A stretch of 64,000 nucleotides of DNA from JAKZVK01 sp965237575 (GCA_965237575.1 CBDEGI010000003.1:1426001-1490000), one strand, 5' to 3'; positions 8,631 through 17,209 are shown, counted from the stretch's first letter. Notes: generated from the sequence alone by a model not told the origin. Program-made: numbers and translations.

Positions 8631-10999
8631 AGTGATCTCCTCATCTGAAACGGTTTGCTTTCGGCGATCCCAAGAATGAGGGAAGAGAAACGAAAACCCT
8701 CGGAGCGCGAATCTCGCACGATCTCCCGAACCGCCGGCGCATCGTAGTGCTCGACCACCCTACCTAGAGAATACGTCAAAAGCTTTTCGACGAGGGTTCC
8801 AACAAACATTTCGGGCCGGTCCAAGAGGGCCTTCTCGAGGCCTGAGACTCCTTCGAACCGAGCGCCGCCGGGAAAATTTCCCGAAGCGTCAATCGCCTGT
8901 TCATCTTCGGATACCCGCCAGCGGCCTACGGCATCATAGTTCTCCAACGAAAAGCCCACCGGATCCATGAGACTGTGACAGCCCGAGCAGGCGGGATTGG
9001 AACGATGCTCCATCAGTCGTTCACGGACGGACAAACTGCCATCGATGGTTTTTTCCTCCAGCGGCGGAACGATGGCCGGCGCCGGTGGCGGTGGCACGCC
9101 CAACAGATTTTCCAGCACCCAATGCCCTCGTATGACCGGAGAGGTCCGCGTGTGATAAGAGGTCACGGTCAGAATGCTTCCGTGGCGAAGCAGTCCGCCG
9201 CGTCTACTCTCGTCGTCAAGCTTCACCCGCCGGAACCAGCTGCCGTACACGTGCGGTATCCGGTAGTGCTTGGCAAGGCGTTCATTCAGAAAGGTGTAGT
9301 CGGAGGCAAGCAGGTCAAGGACGCTTCGATCCTCCTTGATGACGCTCTCCAGAAGCAGTTCTGTCTCGCGGCGCATCGCCTGCCGGAGATTGTCGTCAAA
9401 GCTCGGGAATAATCGCATGTCGGGAGTGACCGACTCCAGATTGCGCAAGTGCAGCCATTGGGAGGCGAAGTTCGTCAGCAAGGCGCGGGAACGACGGTCC
9501 GCCAGCATTCGCCTCACTTGCCTTTCGAACACTTCCGGTTTTCTCAAGTCTTCTCGAATCGCAACATCGAGAAGCTCACCGTCCGGAATGCTGCTCCAAA
9601 GAAAAAACGAAAGGCGGGACGCCAGCTCCAGGTCACTGATCCGGTAGGCCGTCTTCGGCGAAACCCCGGCAGGGTCTCGTTCCACACGGAACAGAAACGC
9701 CGGACTCACCAGGATCGAGGATAAGGCCATTTCAATCCCGGCTTCAAAGCCTTCCTCGGACCGGCCGCGCCGATAGAATTCCAACGGGCTTTCGAAGTCC
9801 CGCTCCGTTACCGGCCGCCGGTAGGCCCGGCGCATCAGAGCCGTGAGGATGCGTCGTGCGCAGCCTTCTTCCTCTTCGGCGGCCCTGGGCCGGCATGCGA
9901 AAATCCGGTTCCGACTGGGCGTGTCCCCGGGGCCCTTCGCGTCATAGGGACCGGTAATCGAGACCTCATAGACCGCCGGCTGGACCCGGGGATGCCGATA
10001 GGCATTGAAATGAGCCTGATACGGCTGACGGTCCGTTTCGAGCACTCCCCAGGGCTTCTTCAGAAACGTCACACCAATCCGGTGGGGACCAGCCGTGACC
10101 GGAATGCGGGCTTTGAGGTGCTTGTCGACGGCTGAATGATCTCCGACGTGCCGAGGCGGCACGACCTCGAACAAGCGGACCCGCTCCCTGTCTAAAAGCA
10201 GCTCCACGTGGTGGGTTTCTCTCAAACCTTCCACCTGTTCGTCCCGGTCACGCGTCAACCGAATCACGATGTCGTACTCCGCGTCCAGCGGAAAGGTGTG
10301 AGGGAACAGTGTTCCGCCGCGAGTGCCGACCGGGAGCTCCTCAAACGGCCACTCCTGGGTGAGGTCCGGCTTCATCTTGATGGTCTCGACAGCCAGCGAG
10401 GGGAGCGGCCGACCAACCGCGAGACGACTGATCTTGTCCGCCGCTGATACATAGCTTTCCAGTAACGTTGGGGAGAGGTCCGTTACGGTGATGTTGTCAA
10501 AGCCCTGACTGGACTCATCTCGGGGCAGCAGGGAGGAGAGGTCCACCTCGAGGGCAAGAAGGTCGCGGATGGCGTTCTGGTATTCCGTTCGTGTCAGTCG
10601 CCGGAGGGTGTCCGTGCGGCCCGGGTTGGCCTGGGCTGCGGCCACGCTGTCCAGCGAGACCTCCAAAAAAGCCACCGCTGACTCGTAGGTATTCTCATTC
10701 GGCCGCGGGGACCCCACGGGCGGCATCTGGCGTGCGCGCAGCTTACGCACCACCTTCTCCCAGGTCTCCGCATTCTCCTTCACTCTTTGAGCGCTCACCA
10801 CGTCGAGTGCGAGCTCGGCCGTCTTCAGACTGTCGTTGTGGCAGGAGATGCAGTATTGATCGACGAGCAGCCGGTGTGGGTCTCTAGGCGCCGCCGGCTG
10901 CTGCGCCTCCACCGTGCACAGAAACCCACCAGTCGCGAGCAAGCCGGCCAGCCAGGCATGAAGCCGAGGCGTGCGATCCGAGATTCCCCGTTTGGCCAT
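8627..10999 (-). CDS. Cytochrome-c-like DUF1587/1592/1588/1585 multidomain protein
   Basis: The 790-residue exported protein has a signal peptide at 1-32 and a c-type heme site, CISCH, near residue 53. The later segments fit the usual DUF1587-DUF1595-DUF1592-DUF1588-DUF1585 order: LTRTEYQNAIRDLL, RAYRRPVTERD, FLFRVERDP and SRLSFFLWSS, then RGGLLRHGSILT, and finally CSGCHSLMDPVGFSLENYD near the C-terminus, which is a second CxxCH. It is the first gene of a three-gene operon with DUF1552 and the ankyrin protein. The family is thought to be periplasmic and redox-linked; the substrate is unknown. Confidence 0.9.
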   Translation of the reverse strand: MAKRGISDRTPRLHAWLAGLLATGGFLCTVEAQQPAAPRDPHRLLVDQYCISCHNDSLKTAELALDVVSAQRVKENAETWEKVVRKLRARQMPPVGSPRPNENTYESAVAFLEVSLDSVAAAQANPGRTDTLRRLTRTEYQNAIRDLLALEVDLSSLLPRDESSQGFDNITVTDLSPTLLESYVSAADKISRLAVGRPLPSLAVETIKMKPDLTQEWPFEELPVGTRGGTLFPHTFPLDAEYDIVIRLTRDRDEQVEGLRETHHVELLLDRERVRLFEVVPPRHVGDHSAVDKHLKARIPVTAGPHRIGVTFLKKPWGVLETDRQPYQAHFNAYRHPRVQPAVYEVSITGPYDAKGPGDTPSRNRIFACRPRAAEEEEGCARRILTALMRRAYRRPVTERDFESPLEFYRRGRSEEGFEAGIEMALSSILVSPAFLFRVERDPAGVSPKTAYRISDLELASRLSFFLWSSIPDGELLDVAIREDLRKPEVFERQVRRMLADRRSRALLTNFASQWLHLRNLESVTPDMRLFPSFDDNLRQAMRRETELLLESVIKEDRSVLDLLASDYTFLNERLAKHYRIPHVYGSWFRRVKLDDESRRGGLLRHGSILTVTSYHTRTSPVIRGHWVLENLLGVPPPPAPAIVPPLEEKTIDGSLSVRERLMEHRSNPACSGCHSLMDPVGFSLENYDAVGRWRVSEDEQAIDASGNFPGGARFEGVSGLEKALLDRPEMFVGTLVEKLLTYSLGRVVEHYDAPAVREIVRDSRSEGFRFSSLILGIAESKPFQMRRSL

Positions 11000-11238
11000 T
11001 TCGTCACCATCAGAATAGCCGAGCCGCGGCTTTGGAGCAACGGTCCGCGCACTGGTTTCACGTTCGATTCTCTCGGCAACCGGCCTGCTCCGGCAGCGTC
11101 CCTACCGGCGAGAGCCAGATTGTAGGCCGGACGTCTTACCGCGAGCAGCACTCTTCATGCGACCGGTTGTTGGACGGAAGCCGCTTCGCGGCGGGAAAAC
11201 CCGGTAGTGCGCTAAATCTGCGTTGGTTTGGCTTTGGG

Positions 11239-11607
11239 CTACGGCAAACCCAGAACGTACTGAATCCCTGCTTCGACAGCAGCGGTAGCGGTTGGGGTTA
11301 ACCGACCCGCCTTCGATTCGAGTCGGTCTAGGGAAAGCGCCCTGATCTGTTCTGTTAGAGCGATACTGTCCTGAAGCTTCTGCCCTGTCTCTGAGATGAT
11401 CTCGTTCTCGGGAACGAAGATGCGATGTTGCCTATTCTTCTTGCCCACCTTGCTGCTCAGTGGGACAGCAATCACCAGGGGCAGGTGTAGATTGATTGCG
11501 TTTGAGGATACAACAACGAAAGGTCGCCGACCATGCTGCTCGCTGCCTTTCGTTTCGCGCTCACCAACAGAGACCCAGTAGATCTCTCCCTTGCGCGCTG
11601 TGCCCAT
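11239..11607 (-). CDS. PemK/MazF-family toxin (endoribonuclease)
   Basis: The 122-residue protein has the MazF fold signature: KGEIYWVSVG at the N-terminus, RRPFVVVSSNAIN, VIAVPLSS, and the C-terminal LQDSIALTEQIRALSLDRL. The length is typical of MazF/PemK mRNA interferases. It starts 2 bases after the stop of the 252-residue gene upstream, so the two are co-transcribed. In classical MazEF/PemIK modules the upstream partner is an antitoxin of about 80 residues with an AbrB-like domain; here it is much longer and not recognisable. Confidence 0.88.
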   Translation of the reverse strand: MGTARKGEIYWVSVGERETKGSEQHGRRPFVVVSSNAINLHLPLVIAVPLSSKVGKKNRQHRIFVPENEIISETGQKLQDSIALTEQIRALSLDRLESKAGRLTPTATAAVEAGIQYVLGLP

Positions 11608-11609
11608 TG

Positions 11610-12365
11610 CTAGTCGATGGACACCGTCTCTAGATCTCTGGCGGATTCCTCCAGGAGAACTTGATCTTCATCGTCCCACTCAGGCGGCTTTGTCTTGTGA
11701 GAGGGGCTTGCTCCCCCGCGTAGCTGCAAACCCTGACGAAGGCACGAATACGCCATCACAGATCTTCGCATGCCGTCAAGGATAGCCTCCAAGACCTCTG
11801 GCGCTAGCTGTACCTGTCTGTCTAGGGCTGTGGCCAAGCAGTCAAGGTGAATGTGCGCCCAGAGAAAAGTGAAACTGAAACTGCTAGCTAGTTCCCGATC
11901 ATGCTTCAGGCGTCGGCTTGGTGGCTTCTTCGATTTTATCTCTGGCAGCAAGCGGTAGACCTTGATCAGCGTCGCCAAGGAAAACAGAGCTTCCTTGCTA
12001 GCTGCTGCTCCCAAATGCTCTACACCCTTCTCGTTGAAGTTGCGTTCGAGACCCCGAAGAGAGTCTTGGGCAAGCTCGTAAGTCAGGGAGTCGTCATCTA
12101 CCGCAGCGGTCACGCAATCTGAAATCGAACGCACAAGATGCAGGTACCGATTCAAGAGCAACCCTCGCAACCGCATGAATTCCTCAACGGATCTGGAGGT
12201 CACCAACCTAACGAGAATCGTTTCCCGTTCGTCGAGGAGAAGCTTGATGATCTGGGCGGGTCTCTCCCGTAACGCTCCAGACGCTCGTTGTGGAAACGCC
12301 ACGAGGTTGATGACTCCATCAAGAGATATCGACGGAGCCTCGAAGCCTTCCAGCGTGGAACTCAT
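11610..12365 (-). CDS. Unknown protein upstream of MazF, candidate antitoxin or partner
   Basis: The 251-residue protein is mainly alpha-helical, starts MSSTLEGFEAP and ends in an acidic tail (PPEWDDEDQVLLEESARDLE). No AbrB, HTH or other DNA-binding motif, signal peptide or membrane helix is visible. ATG 12365 is preferred; an in-frame GTG at 12398 would add 11 residues. The 2-base gap to mazF and the promoter with a palindromic operator just upstream suggest a toxin-antitoxin-like operon. The acidic C-terminus could be the MazF-binding segment, as in other antitoxins, but this is inference. Confidence 0.65.
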   Translation of the reverse strand: MSSTLEGFEAPSISLDGVINLVAFPQRASGALRERPAQIIKLLLDERETILVRLVTSRSVEEFMRLRGLLLNRYLHLVRSISDCVTAAVDDDSLTYELAQDSLRGLERNFNEKGVEHLGAAASKEALFSLATLIKVYRLLPEIKSKKPPSRRLKHDRELASSFSFTFLWAHIHLDCLATALDRQVQLAPEVLEAILDGMRRSVMAYSCLRQGLQLRGGASPSHKTKPPEWDDEDQVLLEESARDLETVSID

Positions 12366-12418
12366 AGGTTTGCTCGCAAGTGCTGCGGGTTGCCACACAG
12401 CGCACAGTGCACGGAACT

Positions 12419-12447
12419 ATCCTACACCGTAGTCTACAGTGTCGCAA
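12419..12447 (-). promoter_or_regulatory. Promoter with palindromic operator for the mazF operon
   Basis: On the minus strand a -35-like TTGCGA (12442-12447) and a -10-like TAGGAT (12419-12424) are separated by 17 bases. The 19-bp near-perfect palindrome ACACCGTAGTCTACAGTGT (12424-12442) fills the spacer; the only asymmetry is one C/A pair around a single central base. A repressor bound here would block RNA polymerase, as in autoregulated toxin-antitoxin operons. Confidence 0.6.
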
Positions 12448-12624
12448 CAAAAAAACGCACTGGCCAAACACCTTGCTCTGACATCGGATAAGACCTATGT
12501 CGTTCGATCCATAGGGCTTAGCTAGGTTCTGAGACTTTATTCCTCGCCTTGTGACCGCGCGCGCCTTCAGGCGCGCTTGGCATTGGCGGCGGTCTGGGCC
12601 AAAGGACGGGCCACCATAGCCACG

Positions 12625-13572
12625 TCATCCCACAGCCTCCGTCAGAAGTTCGTCCAGCGTCCAGACGTGATCCGTCAGGCCCGCCTCAGTAGCCGGAGTG
12701 ACCTTCAGGGTTCCGTGGATGCGGCAGAAGTTGTAGAAGGCGAAGTGCAACGCCAGGGCCGCTTCCAGCATCTCCCACTTCTTCGAGAAGGCGTAGGTCA
12801 GTTGCGTGAGGCGCTTGCACCACTGGCGAAGGCTCCCGTTCATCCGCTCGATGTGCGAGGTACAGACTCGCTCCCGGCTGGGGTTTCCCATCACGGGAGC
12901 TTGAATGGTTCCCTTGATTTTTGCTGGCCTGTAGTACTCTCCCCGGCTTCCTGGAAGAGAGCCGTAGAGCTTGATGATCTGGGCGTAGTCGGCCCGGTCA
13001 TGAAGCCCTGCGGCAATCGCTCCTCGGTAGGCCGGGAAGGCGTCGGAACTGACCTGAAACGTCCCTGTGGTGGCGTCTCTGACCTTGGTAATGAAGTCCG
13101 CTGTGTTGGGTTCGTCACGCTTGCCAAGGTGCCAAGCGACAGCCAACTTCGTGTGTCGCTCCAGGGCGATGAAGCAATAGGCATCGCCGAGAACCCGTCG
13201 ATTGTCCCCAGGCTGCAGGTTGCGATTTTTCTTGCCAACGAAAGACCAAATCTCGTCAAGTTGCAAATCCTGAACGGGGACGGCACGGACTCGCTGCCGG
13301 GCCAGATCCTTGCAGCCTTCGCCGACTCGACCAAGCAAGCCGAGAATCGTTGTGTGGTGAACTCCGGTGATCCGCTCGGTGGATCGGATGGAGTTTCCCT
13401 CGACCAGCAGGTGAATCACCATGCGGGCCTTCTCCCGAGGGAGGTACATGTTCCCGAGGGCCGGGCGATCCTCAGAGAAGGTCTTACGGCATGTTGGACA
13501 GCGGAATCGCTGGGTGCCGTTGCGGTTGCGACCGTACTTGCGGCAATCGGTCGCGCAGTTGTGACACGTCAT
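12625..13572 (-). CDS. IS1-type transposase (single frame)
   Basis: The 315-residue protein begins MTCHNCATDCRKYGRNRNG and then has CPTCRKTF, an InsA-like zinc finger. An HTH-like region (STERITGVHHTTILGLLGRVG) and a DDE domain follow, with LDEIWSF, SSDAFPAY and HIERMNGSLRQW. It resembles single-ORF IS1-family relatives. ATG 13572 is chosen over the in-frame TTG at 13605. I could not find matching terminal inverted repeats or a target duplication, so element boundaries are not given. The frame is intact. Confidence 0.8.
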   Translation of the reverse strand: MTCHNCATDCRKYGRNRNGTQRFRCPTCRKTFSEDRPALGNMYLPREKARMVIHLLVEGNSIRSTERITGVHHTTILGLLGRVGEGCKDLARQRVRAVPVQDLQLDEIWSFVGKKNRNLQPGDNRRVLGDAYCFIALERHTKLAVAWHLGKRDEPNTADFITKVRDATTGTFQVSSDAFPAYRGAIAAGLHDRADYAQIIKLYGSLPGSRGEYYRPAKIKGTIQAPVMGNPSRERVCTSHIERMNGSLRQWCKRLTQLTYAFSKKWEMLEAALALHFAFYNFCRIHGTLKVTPATEAGLTDHVWTLDELLTEAVG

Positions 13573-13656
13573 TTTGGGCTTGCCTTTCCAGGCCGTTTGC
13601 GCCAAAATGAGCGTGGGTCTTCAACCCGCTCTTTGGCTTCGGCCTTAGGGTTTCGC

Positions 13657-13686
13657 CCCACGGGTAGTTTGCGCTACTCGTGGGGC
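13657..13686 (-). terminator. Hairpin between tRNA and transposase
   Basis: CCCCACGGGTAG pairs with CTACTCGTGGGG across TTTGCG; the 12-bp stem has one G-T pair. On the minus strand it follows the tRNA 3' end by about 13 bases. There is no T-run, so it could be a processing or pausing signal rather than an intrinsic terminator. Confidence 0.4.
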
Positions 13687-13699
13687 GTGCAATCTCAGG

Positions 13700-13773
13700 T
13701 GGCCCCGGCAGGGTTCGGACCTGCATCGTCCCGTTCGGTAAACAGGCGTCTTCTCCAGTTAGACCACGGGGCC
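13700..13773 (-). tRNA. tRNA-like gene, anticodon position reads ACC
   Basis: The 74-nt sequence folds as a cloverleaf. The acceptor GGCCCCG/CGGGGCC is perfect, the D stem is GTCT/AGAC with a GG-containing loop, the anticodon stem is CCTGT/ACGGG with one T-G pair, the variable loop is ACGAT, and the T stem is GCAGG/CCTGC. A73 follows and CCA is not encoded. The loop TTACCGA puts ACC at 34-36, nominally Gly. The T loop is TCCGAAC, with C in place of the invariant T55. This could be a specialised, mobile-element or decaying tRNA, so the isotype is uncertain. Confidence 0.7.
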
Positions 13774-13782
13774 ACATCTTTC

Positions 13783-14266
13783 TCATCCCTTCGGAATCGG
13801 AATCGGCGGCAGTATGGAAGTTGGCGGTACCGGTATTGGGCGCGGTCCCTCCCAGACATACCTCGTCTGACCATCCCTGTCCTTGAAGCGCTGGATAGGG
13901 ATTGGCCCCAATCTTTGCAGAGTTGTATGAAGCACGGCCAAGGGGTTGGAGTAGGTGCTGATATCGACACCTACCAGCGCCAATTCGTGTCGGATCTCGG
14001 GTGCGGTCAAGGGCTGATTGGATCTGGAGACGATCCGCAAACAGAGTTCCGGGAGGCGGATCCGGGAGGCCTTGCTCAATCTGCTGATGCGCTTTCTGCT
14101 GTTCAATCAGTTTATTGAAGGCACTGATCGTTTCCTGCAAGTACTGGACGCGCTTCTGAATCCATGTCAGGCGCCCGGCAAGATCGTTCTGCTCCGTCAA
14201 CAGATCGCTAAGCTCTTTTTGGAGAGCAAGATACCAGTCTCGGTGAGGATCTGTGTAAACGATCAT
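13783..14266 (-). pseudogene. Winged-helix-like protein with coiled coil, frameshifted
   Basis: The first frame, from ATG 14266, gives a coiled coil (DWYLALQKELSDLLTEQNDL to FNKLIEQQKAHQQIEQ). A +1 shift within about 14060-14100 is needed to continue as LPELCLRIVSRSNQPLTAPEIRHEL and ISTYSNPLAVLHTTLQRL, a winged-helix-like segment ending at 13783. This coiled coil plus TAPEIR/YSNPLA wing arrangement is familiar from small acidobacterial proteins. The shift could be a real mutation or a sequencing error. It is divergent from the small gene at 14283. Confidence 0.65.
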
Positions 14267-14282
14267 ACTAGCAGTTTAACAC

Positions 14283-14504
14283 ATGCGTGCTAGAAAATCA
14301 ACACCCAAAATTGAGGGTTCTTCACAGCCGCTTGGGGTTGCCCCTACTTGGGATACTGCGATCGCTGAAGCGCAAAAGCACATCTCCGACCTTGAGGATC
14401 GGATTGTAGGCCTGAGGAAGTCGGTACAGATCTTTGAGAGGAACAGAAACCAAGGAGAAACGTGTCCTGGAGTGCCAACGCAGAATCAGCGATCGGTGTC
14501 CTGA
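14283..14504 (+). CDS. Small conserved-looking protein with coiled coil
   Basis: The 73-residue protein contains IAEAQKHISDLEDRIVGLRKSV followed by FERN and GETCPG. The pattern of a helical hairpin plus a short Glu-Pro-containing tail resembles very common small hypothetical proteins in Acidobacteriota. It starts 16 bases from the divergent winged-helix gene, so the two may share a promoter region. The function is unknown. Confidence 0.5.
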   Translation: MRARKSTPKIEGSSQPLGVAPTWDTAIAEAQKHISDLEDRIVGLRKSVQIFERNRNQGETCPGVPTQNQRSVS

Positions 14505-14516
14505 TGAGCGTGCAGG

Positions 14517-14714
14517 TCAATCGCGAACCACGATGTAGTAGTAGGCGTTTGCCGCTTCTGCCCCGCTACCTGGCGTCGCTCCCGCCGGAAGTCTATAGGG
14601 CACTACGAACTTAACCGTGCGGCCAGACTCCTCAATCTCGTGGCACGTTTTCACAAGATCCGGTTCTCCTACACGGACGCCCTTCCAGGGTCCAGATTCG
14701 TCTAGGAATGTCAT
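14517..14714 (-). CDS. Hypothetical small protein
   Basis: The 65 residues start MTFLDESGPWKGVRVGEPDL and end YYYIVVRD. No motif is recognised. The composition looks protein-like, with alternating hydrophobic residues suggesting beta strands. The gene is convergent with 14283-14504. It could be spurious. Confidence 0.35.
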   Translation of the reverse strand: MTFLDESGPWKGVRVGEPDLVKTCHEIEESGRTVKFVVPYRLPAGATPGSGAEAANAYYYIVVRD

Positions 14715-14917
14715 GCGCTCTAGTTTACCGCCAACGCACTTTTGGCGCACTACCCGGTTCTAGATCAATGGCACGGTGTTGAGCGCTAAACTATGGTGCC
14801 GCGGCACAGCTTGGCGCTGGAGGTCCGTCTGCTACCGGAAACTGCCCTGGCCTGCCGACCACGTGCATTGAAGCTGATATCGCGTACCCCAAAGCCGTCT
14901 GAGAAGGTGATGACAAC

Positions 14918-15426
14918 ATGGCCCGCCATTTAGAAATCACACTTGAGAAACGGAAGGTCCGGTGTGTTGCCCGGCTGCTGGACGAGGAAGCTCCCCGAAC
15001 CTGTGAGGCTGTCTGGCGCGCGCTGCCACAAGGGGGAGACGCGTTTCATGCCAAGTACGCCAGCAACGAAACGTGCCCGTTTTGGGCGAAGCCGAGCCGG
15101 GCAACGAGAACCGAACCATCACCCTGATTCCGGGGGATGTCATGTACTTCTATATGCCTCCAGAGACTCACTTCCCGGAGCAGGTGCGACACCTCTGCCG
15201 GGAGGGTCAGGGTTTAGTGGATTTGGCGGTGTTCTACGACCGCAACAACTTACTCTTGTCTCCCGCGGAGGGGTTCGTTCCTGGGAACGTCTTCGGCAGC
15301 ATCGTTTCGGGCTTGGACGAAATCAAGAGCGCCGGACATTCCATCTGGCGGGAAGGACCTGCCGGCGAAAAGCTTCTATTCCGGCGCCTGGAAGGGGCTC
15401 AGCTCGCGCGCTGGGAGCTTGAGTGA
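14918..15426 (+). pseudogene. DUF3830 (cyclophilin-like) protein, frameshifted
   Basis: ATG 14918, preceded by GAGAAGGTG, starts a frame reading VRCVARLLDEEAPRTCEAVW and ALPQGGDAFHAKYASNE, typical of the DUF3830 N-terminus. After a single-base shift near 15070 the other frame continues with ITLIPGDVMYFYMPPE, LAVFYDRNNLL, GNVFGSIVSGLDE and HSIWREGPAGEKLLF to the stop at 15426. Together these give the usual length of about 165-170 residues. DUF3830 proteins often sit among amino-acid or amide catabolism genes; here the next gene is a PLP enzyme. Mutation and sequencing error cannot be told apart. Confidence 0.75.
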
Positions 15427-15577
15427 GAGTCGGCATTCGAGAACAAGACGGGAACGCGAAGGTGACGGAAACCGTCTGCGCACGGATGTTAGCTCACTCT
15501 TACTCATCGAGCAGGCCAGCCGGCGGAAAGAGCAGACATCAACTAGTCACCCATTGACCTATGCGGTTCCGGGCGAT

Positions 15578-15776
15578 TGATTGTGATCGGCCGATTCGAG
15601 ACAATCGTGGCTATTCACCAATTGCCGAGCTAACAGCCATGCCTACTTCCGAGTAGTCCAACCTCGCTTTGCCCGCAGGATGATTGTGATCGGCCGATTC
15701 GAGACAATCGTGGCTATTCACCAATTGCCGAGCTAACAGCCATGCCTACTTCCGAAACCTCGCTTTGCCCGCAGGA
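15578..15776 (+). repeat. Tandem duplication of a gene start and its leader
   Basis: Bases 15578-15652 recur at 15681-15755, and 15660-15680 recur at 15756-15776. Copy 1 has 7 extra bases (15653-15659) that create the abortive frame ATG CCT ACT TCC GAG TAG (15639-15656). Copy 2 holds the working start of the downstream gene. Confidence 0.9.
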
Positions 15777-16809
15777 TATCCGTGACCGAGTCGATCGGTT
15801 GCCCCGTGTTCGGCTGGCCCATTTGCCGACGCCGCTTGAGCCGTTGCCGCGGTTTTCCAAGTCTCTCGGCGGTCCGTCTGTCTTCATCAAGCGGGATGAT
15901 TGCACGGGGCTGGCATTCGGCGGGAACAAGACGCGACACAATGAGTTCCTCTTGGCCGACGCCCTCGCGCAAGGGGCGGACATGCTCGTGTGGGGCGCGG
16001 GAGTGCAGTCCAACAATTGCCGGCAGACCGTTGCCTCGTGCGCCAAACTGGGCTTGGATTGCCATCTGTTGCTCAACCGCGGTAGCCACGGCGACGAGGT
16101 ACAAGGCAATCTGCTGCTCGATCACCTGCTCGGCGCGACGTACGAGATCGTCGACGCGGGCATCGGTCCAGGACTGGACGACCTCATAGCGCAAGCCGCG
16201 GACCGGTTCCGCGCACAAGGCCGCAAGGTCTATCACTGGCACCGAGACGTAGTGAGAGCCAGAGCGGCGGTGAGTTACACGCTTTGCATGGCCGAACTGG
16301 TTGAGCAACTCGAGCAGCAGGGCGTCGTCCCCGCAGCGATTTACGTTTGCTCTGCTGGTTCAACCGGAGCGGGCTTGGCGCTTGGCCGAGCCGCGTTGGG
16401 AGTGAAGGGCCCGCTACTCAACATGCTGCCGATCCGTTGGCCTTGGGACGAAGCGGAAGACATGTGCGGACTGGCGAACGAAGCGGCCGAGCTGCTTGAT
16501 TTGCCCGATCGATTGACGCCGGACGAACTGATCGTGGATGGCGAGTTCATCGGACCGGGTTACGGGATACCAACTCCCGAGTGCATGAACGCAATGGCAC
16601 TGCTGGCTCGTACCGAGGGCATTCTGCTTGACCCGAGCTACACGGCAAAGGCGCTGGCGGGGCTGATCGATCACGTGCGCGCCGGCCGGTACTCGTCGGA
16701 TCAATCGATTGTGTTCATCCACACAGGCGGCACGCCGGCGCTCTTCGCATACCGCGACGAGATCGTGCGTATGATTCAAGCTCAGCCTCTCTCAACCCTC
16801 GGTTCCTGA
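15742..16809 (+). CDS. PLP-dependent D-cysteine desulfhydrase / ACC deaminase family
   Basis: The 355-residue protein is of the tryptophan-synthase-beta fold type. The N-terminus has LAHLPTPLEPLPRFSKSLGG and the PLP lysine lies in GGNKTRH (K63). GAGVQSNNCRQTVA follows, with YVCSAGSTGAGLALG as the phosphate-binding loop and IVFIHTGGTPALF near the end. All are typical of D-cysteine desulfhydrase and ACC deaminase. The exact substrate is not decided by sequence; the family also includes D-amino-acid and 2,3-diaminopropionate lyases. The start lies in the second copy of a tandem duplication. Confidence 0.85.
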   Translation: MPTSETSLCPQDIRDRVDRLPRVRLAHLPTPLEPLPRFSKSLGGPSVFIKRDDCTGLAFGGNKTRHNEFLLADALAQGADMLVWGAGVQSNNCRQTVASCAKLGLDCHLLLNRGSHGDEVQGNLLLDHLLGATYEIVDAGIGPGLDDLIAQAADRFRAQGRKVYHWHRDVVRARAAVSYTLCMAELVEQLEQQGVVPAAIYVCSAGSTGAGLALGRAALGVKGPLLNMLPIRWPWDEAEDMCGLANEAAELLDLPDRLTPDELIVDGEFIGPGYGIPTPECMNAMALLARTEGILLDPSYTAKALAGLIDHVRAGRYSSDQSIVFIHTGGTPALFAYRDEIVRMIQAQPLSTLGS

Positions 16810-17209
16810 ACCTCAGTAGAGCCTCTCAGATTCGGCTGTTGCGAAGGCCCGTCACTGCTCAAGTAGAGTCCTGTTGATGGCAACGTCAGAATCCTGCCGG
16901 CGGCTGGCTGCGCGAAGCGGAGGCAGGAGGGTCAATCAAAGGCAGAATCTCGAACAGGGCTAACTCCCCCGGAACGAATCACATAGCGCTCGTCCGATGA
17001 ACACGAATGACATATCGAGTTGGCACTCCGAATCCGGCACCTAGGACTGCTCAGAGCGTGTCGGCGAACCCAGAACCCCGGCCGACTCAACGGCCTGTAC
17101 GAGAAAATCTGGTTGATGGACGGCTCGGTTGTCCTCGCCATCTATCGCTCAAGAGCCCGGTCTTCGATTTCGATCAGGCTTTGGAGTTTTGGCGAAGGAC
17201 AGCGGGCCG
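16810..17209. other. Intergenic region without a recognisable gene
   Basis: Only short overlapping frames without motifs are seen, and no promoter or RNA was identified. It separates a plus-strand gene end from a minus-strand gene end. Confidence 0.5.

Noticed and set aside
12500..13700. Terminal inverted repeats of the IS1-type element
   Set aside because: I compared both flanks of the transposase and found no convincing matching ends or target duplication.
16932..17141. Short frame on the minus strand in the gap before the molybdoenzyme
   Set aside because: Its composition is Arg/Ser-rich as expected from a shadow frame, and it lacks motifs.
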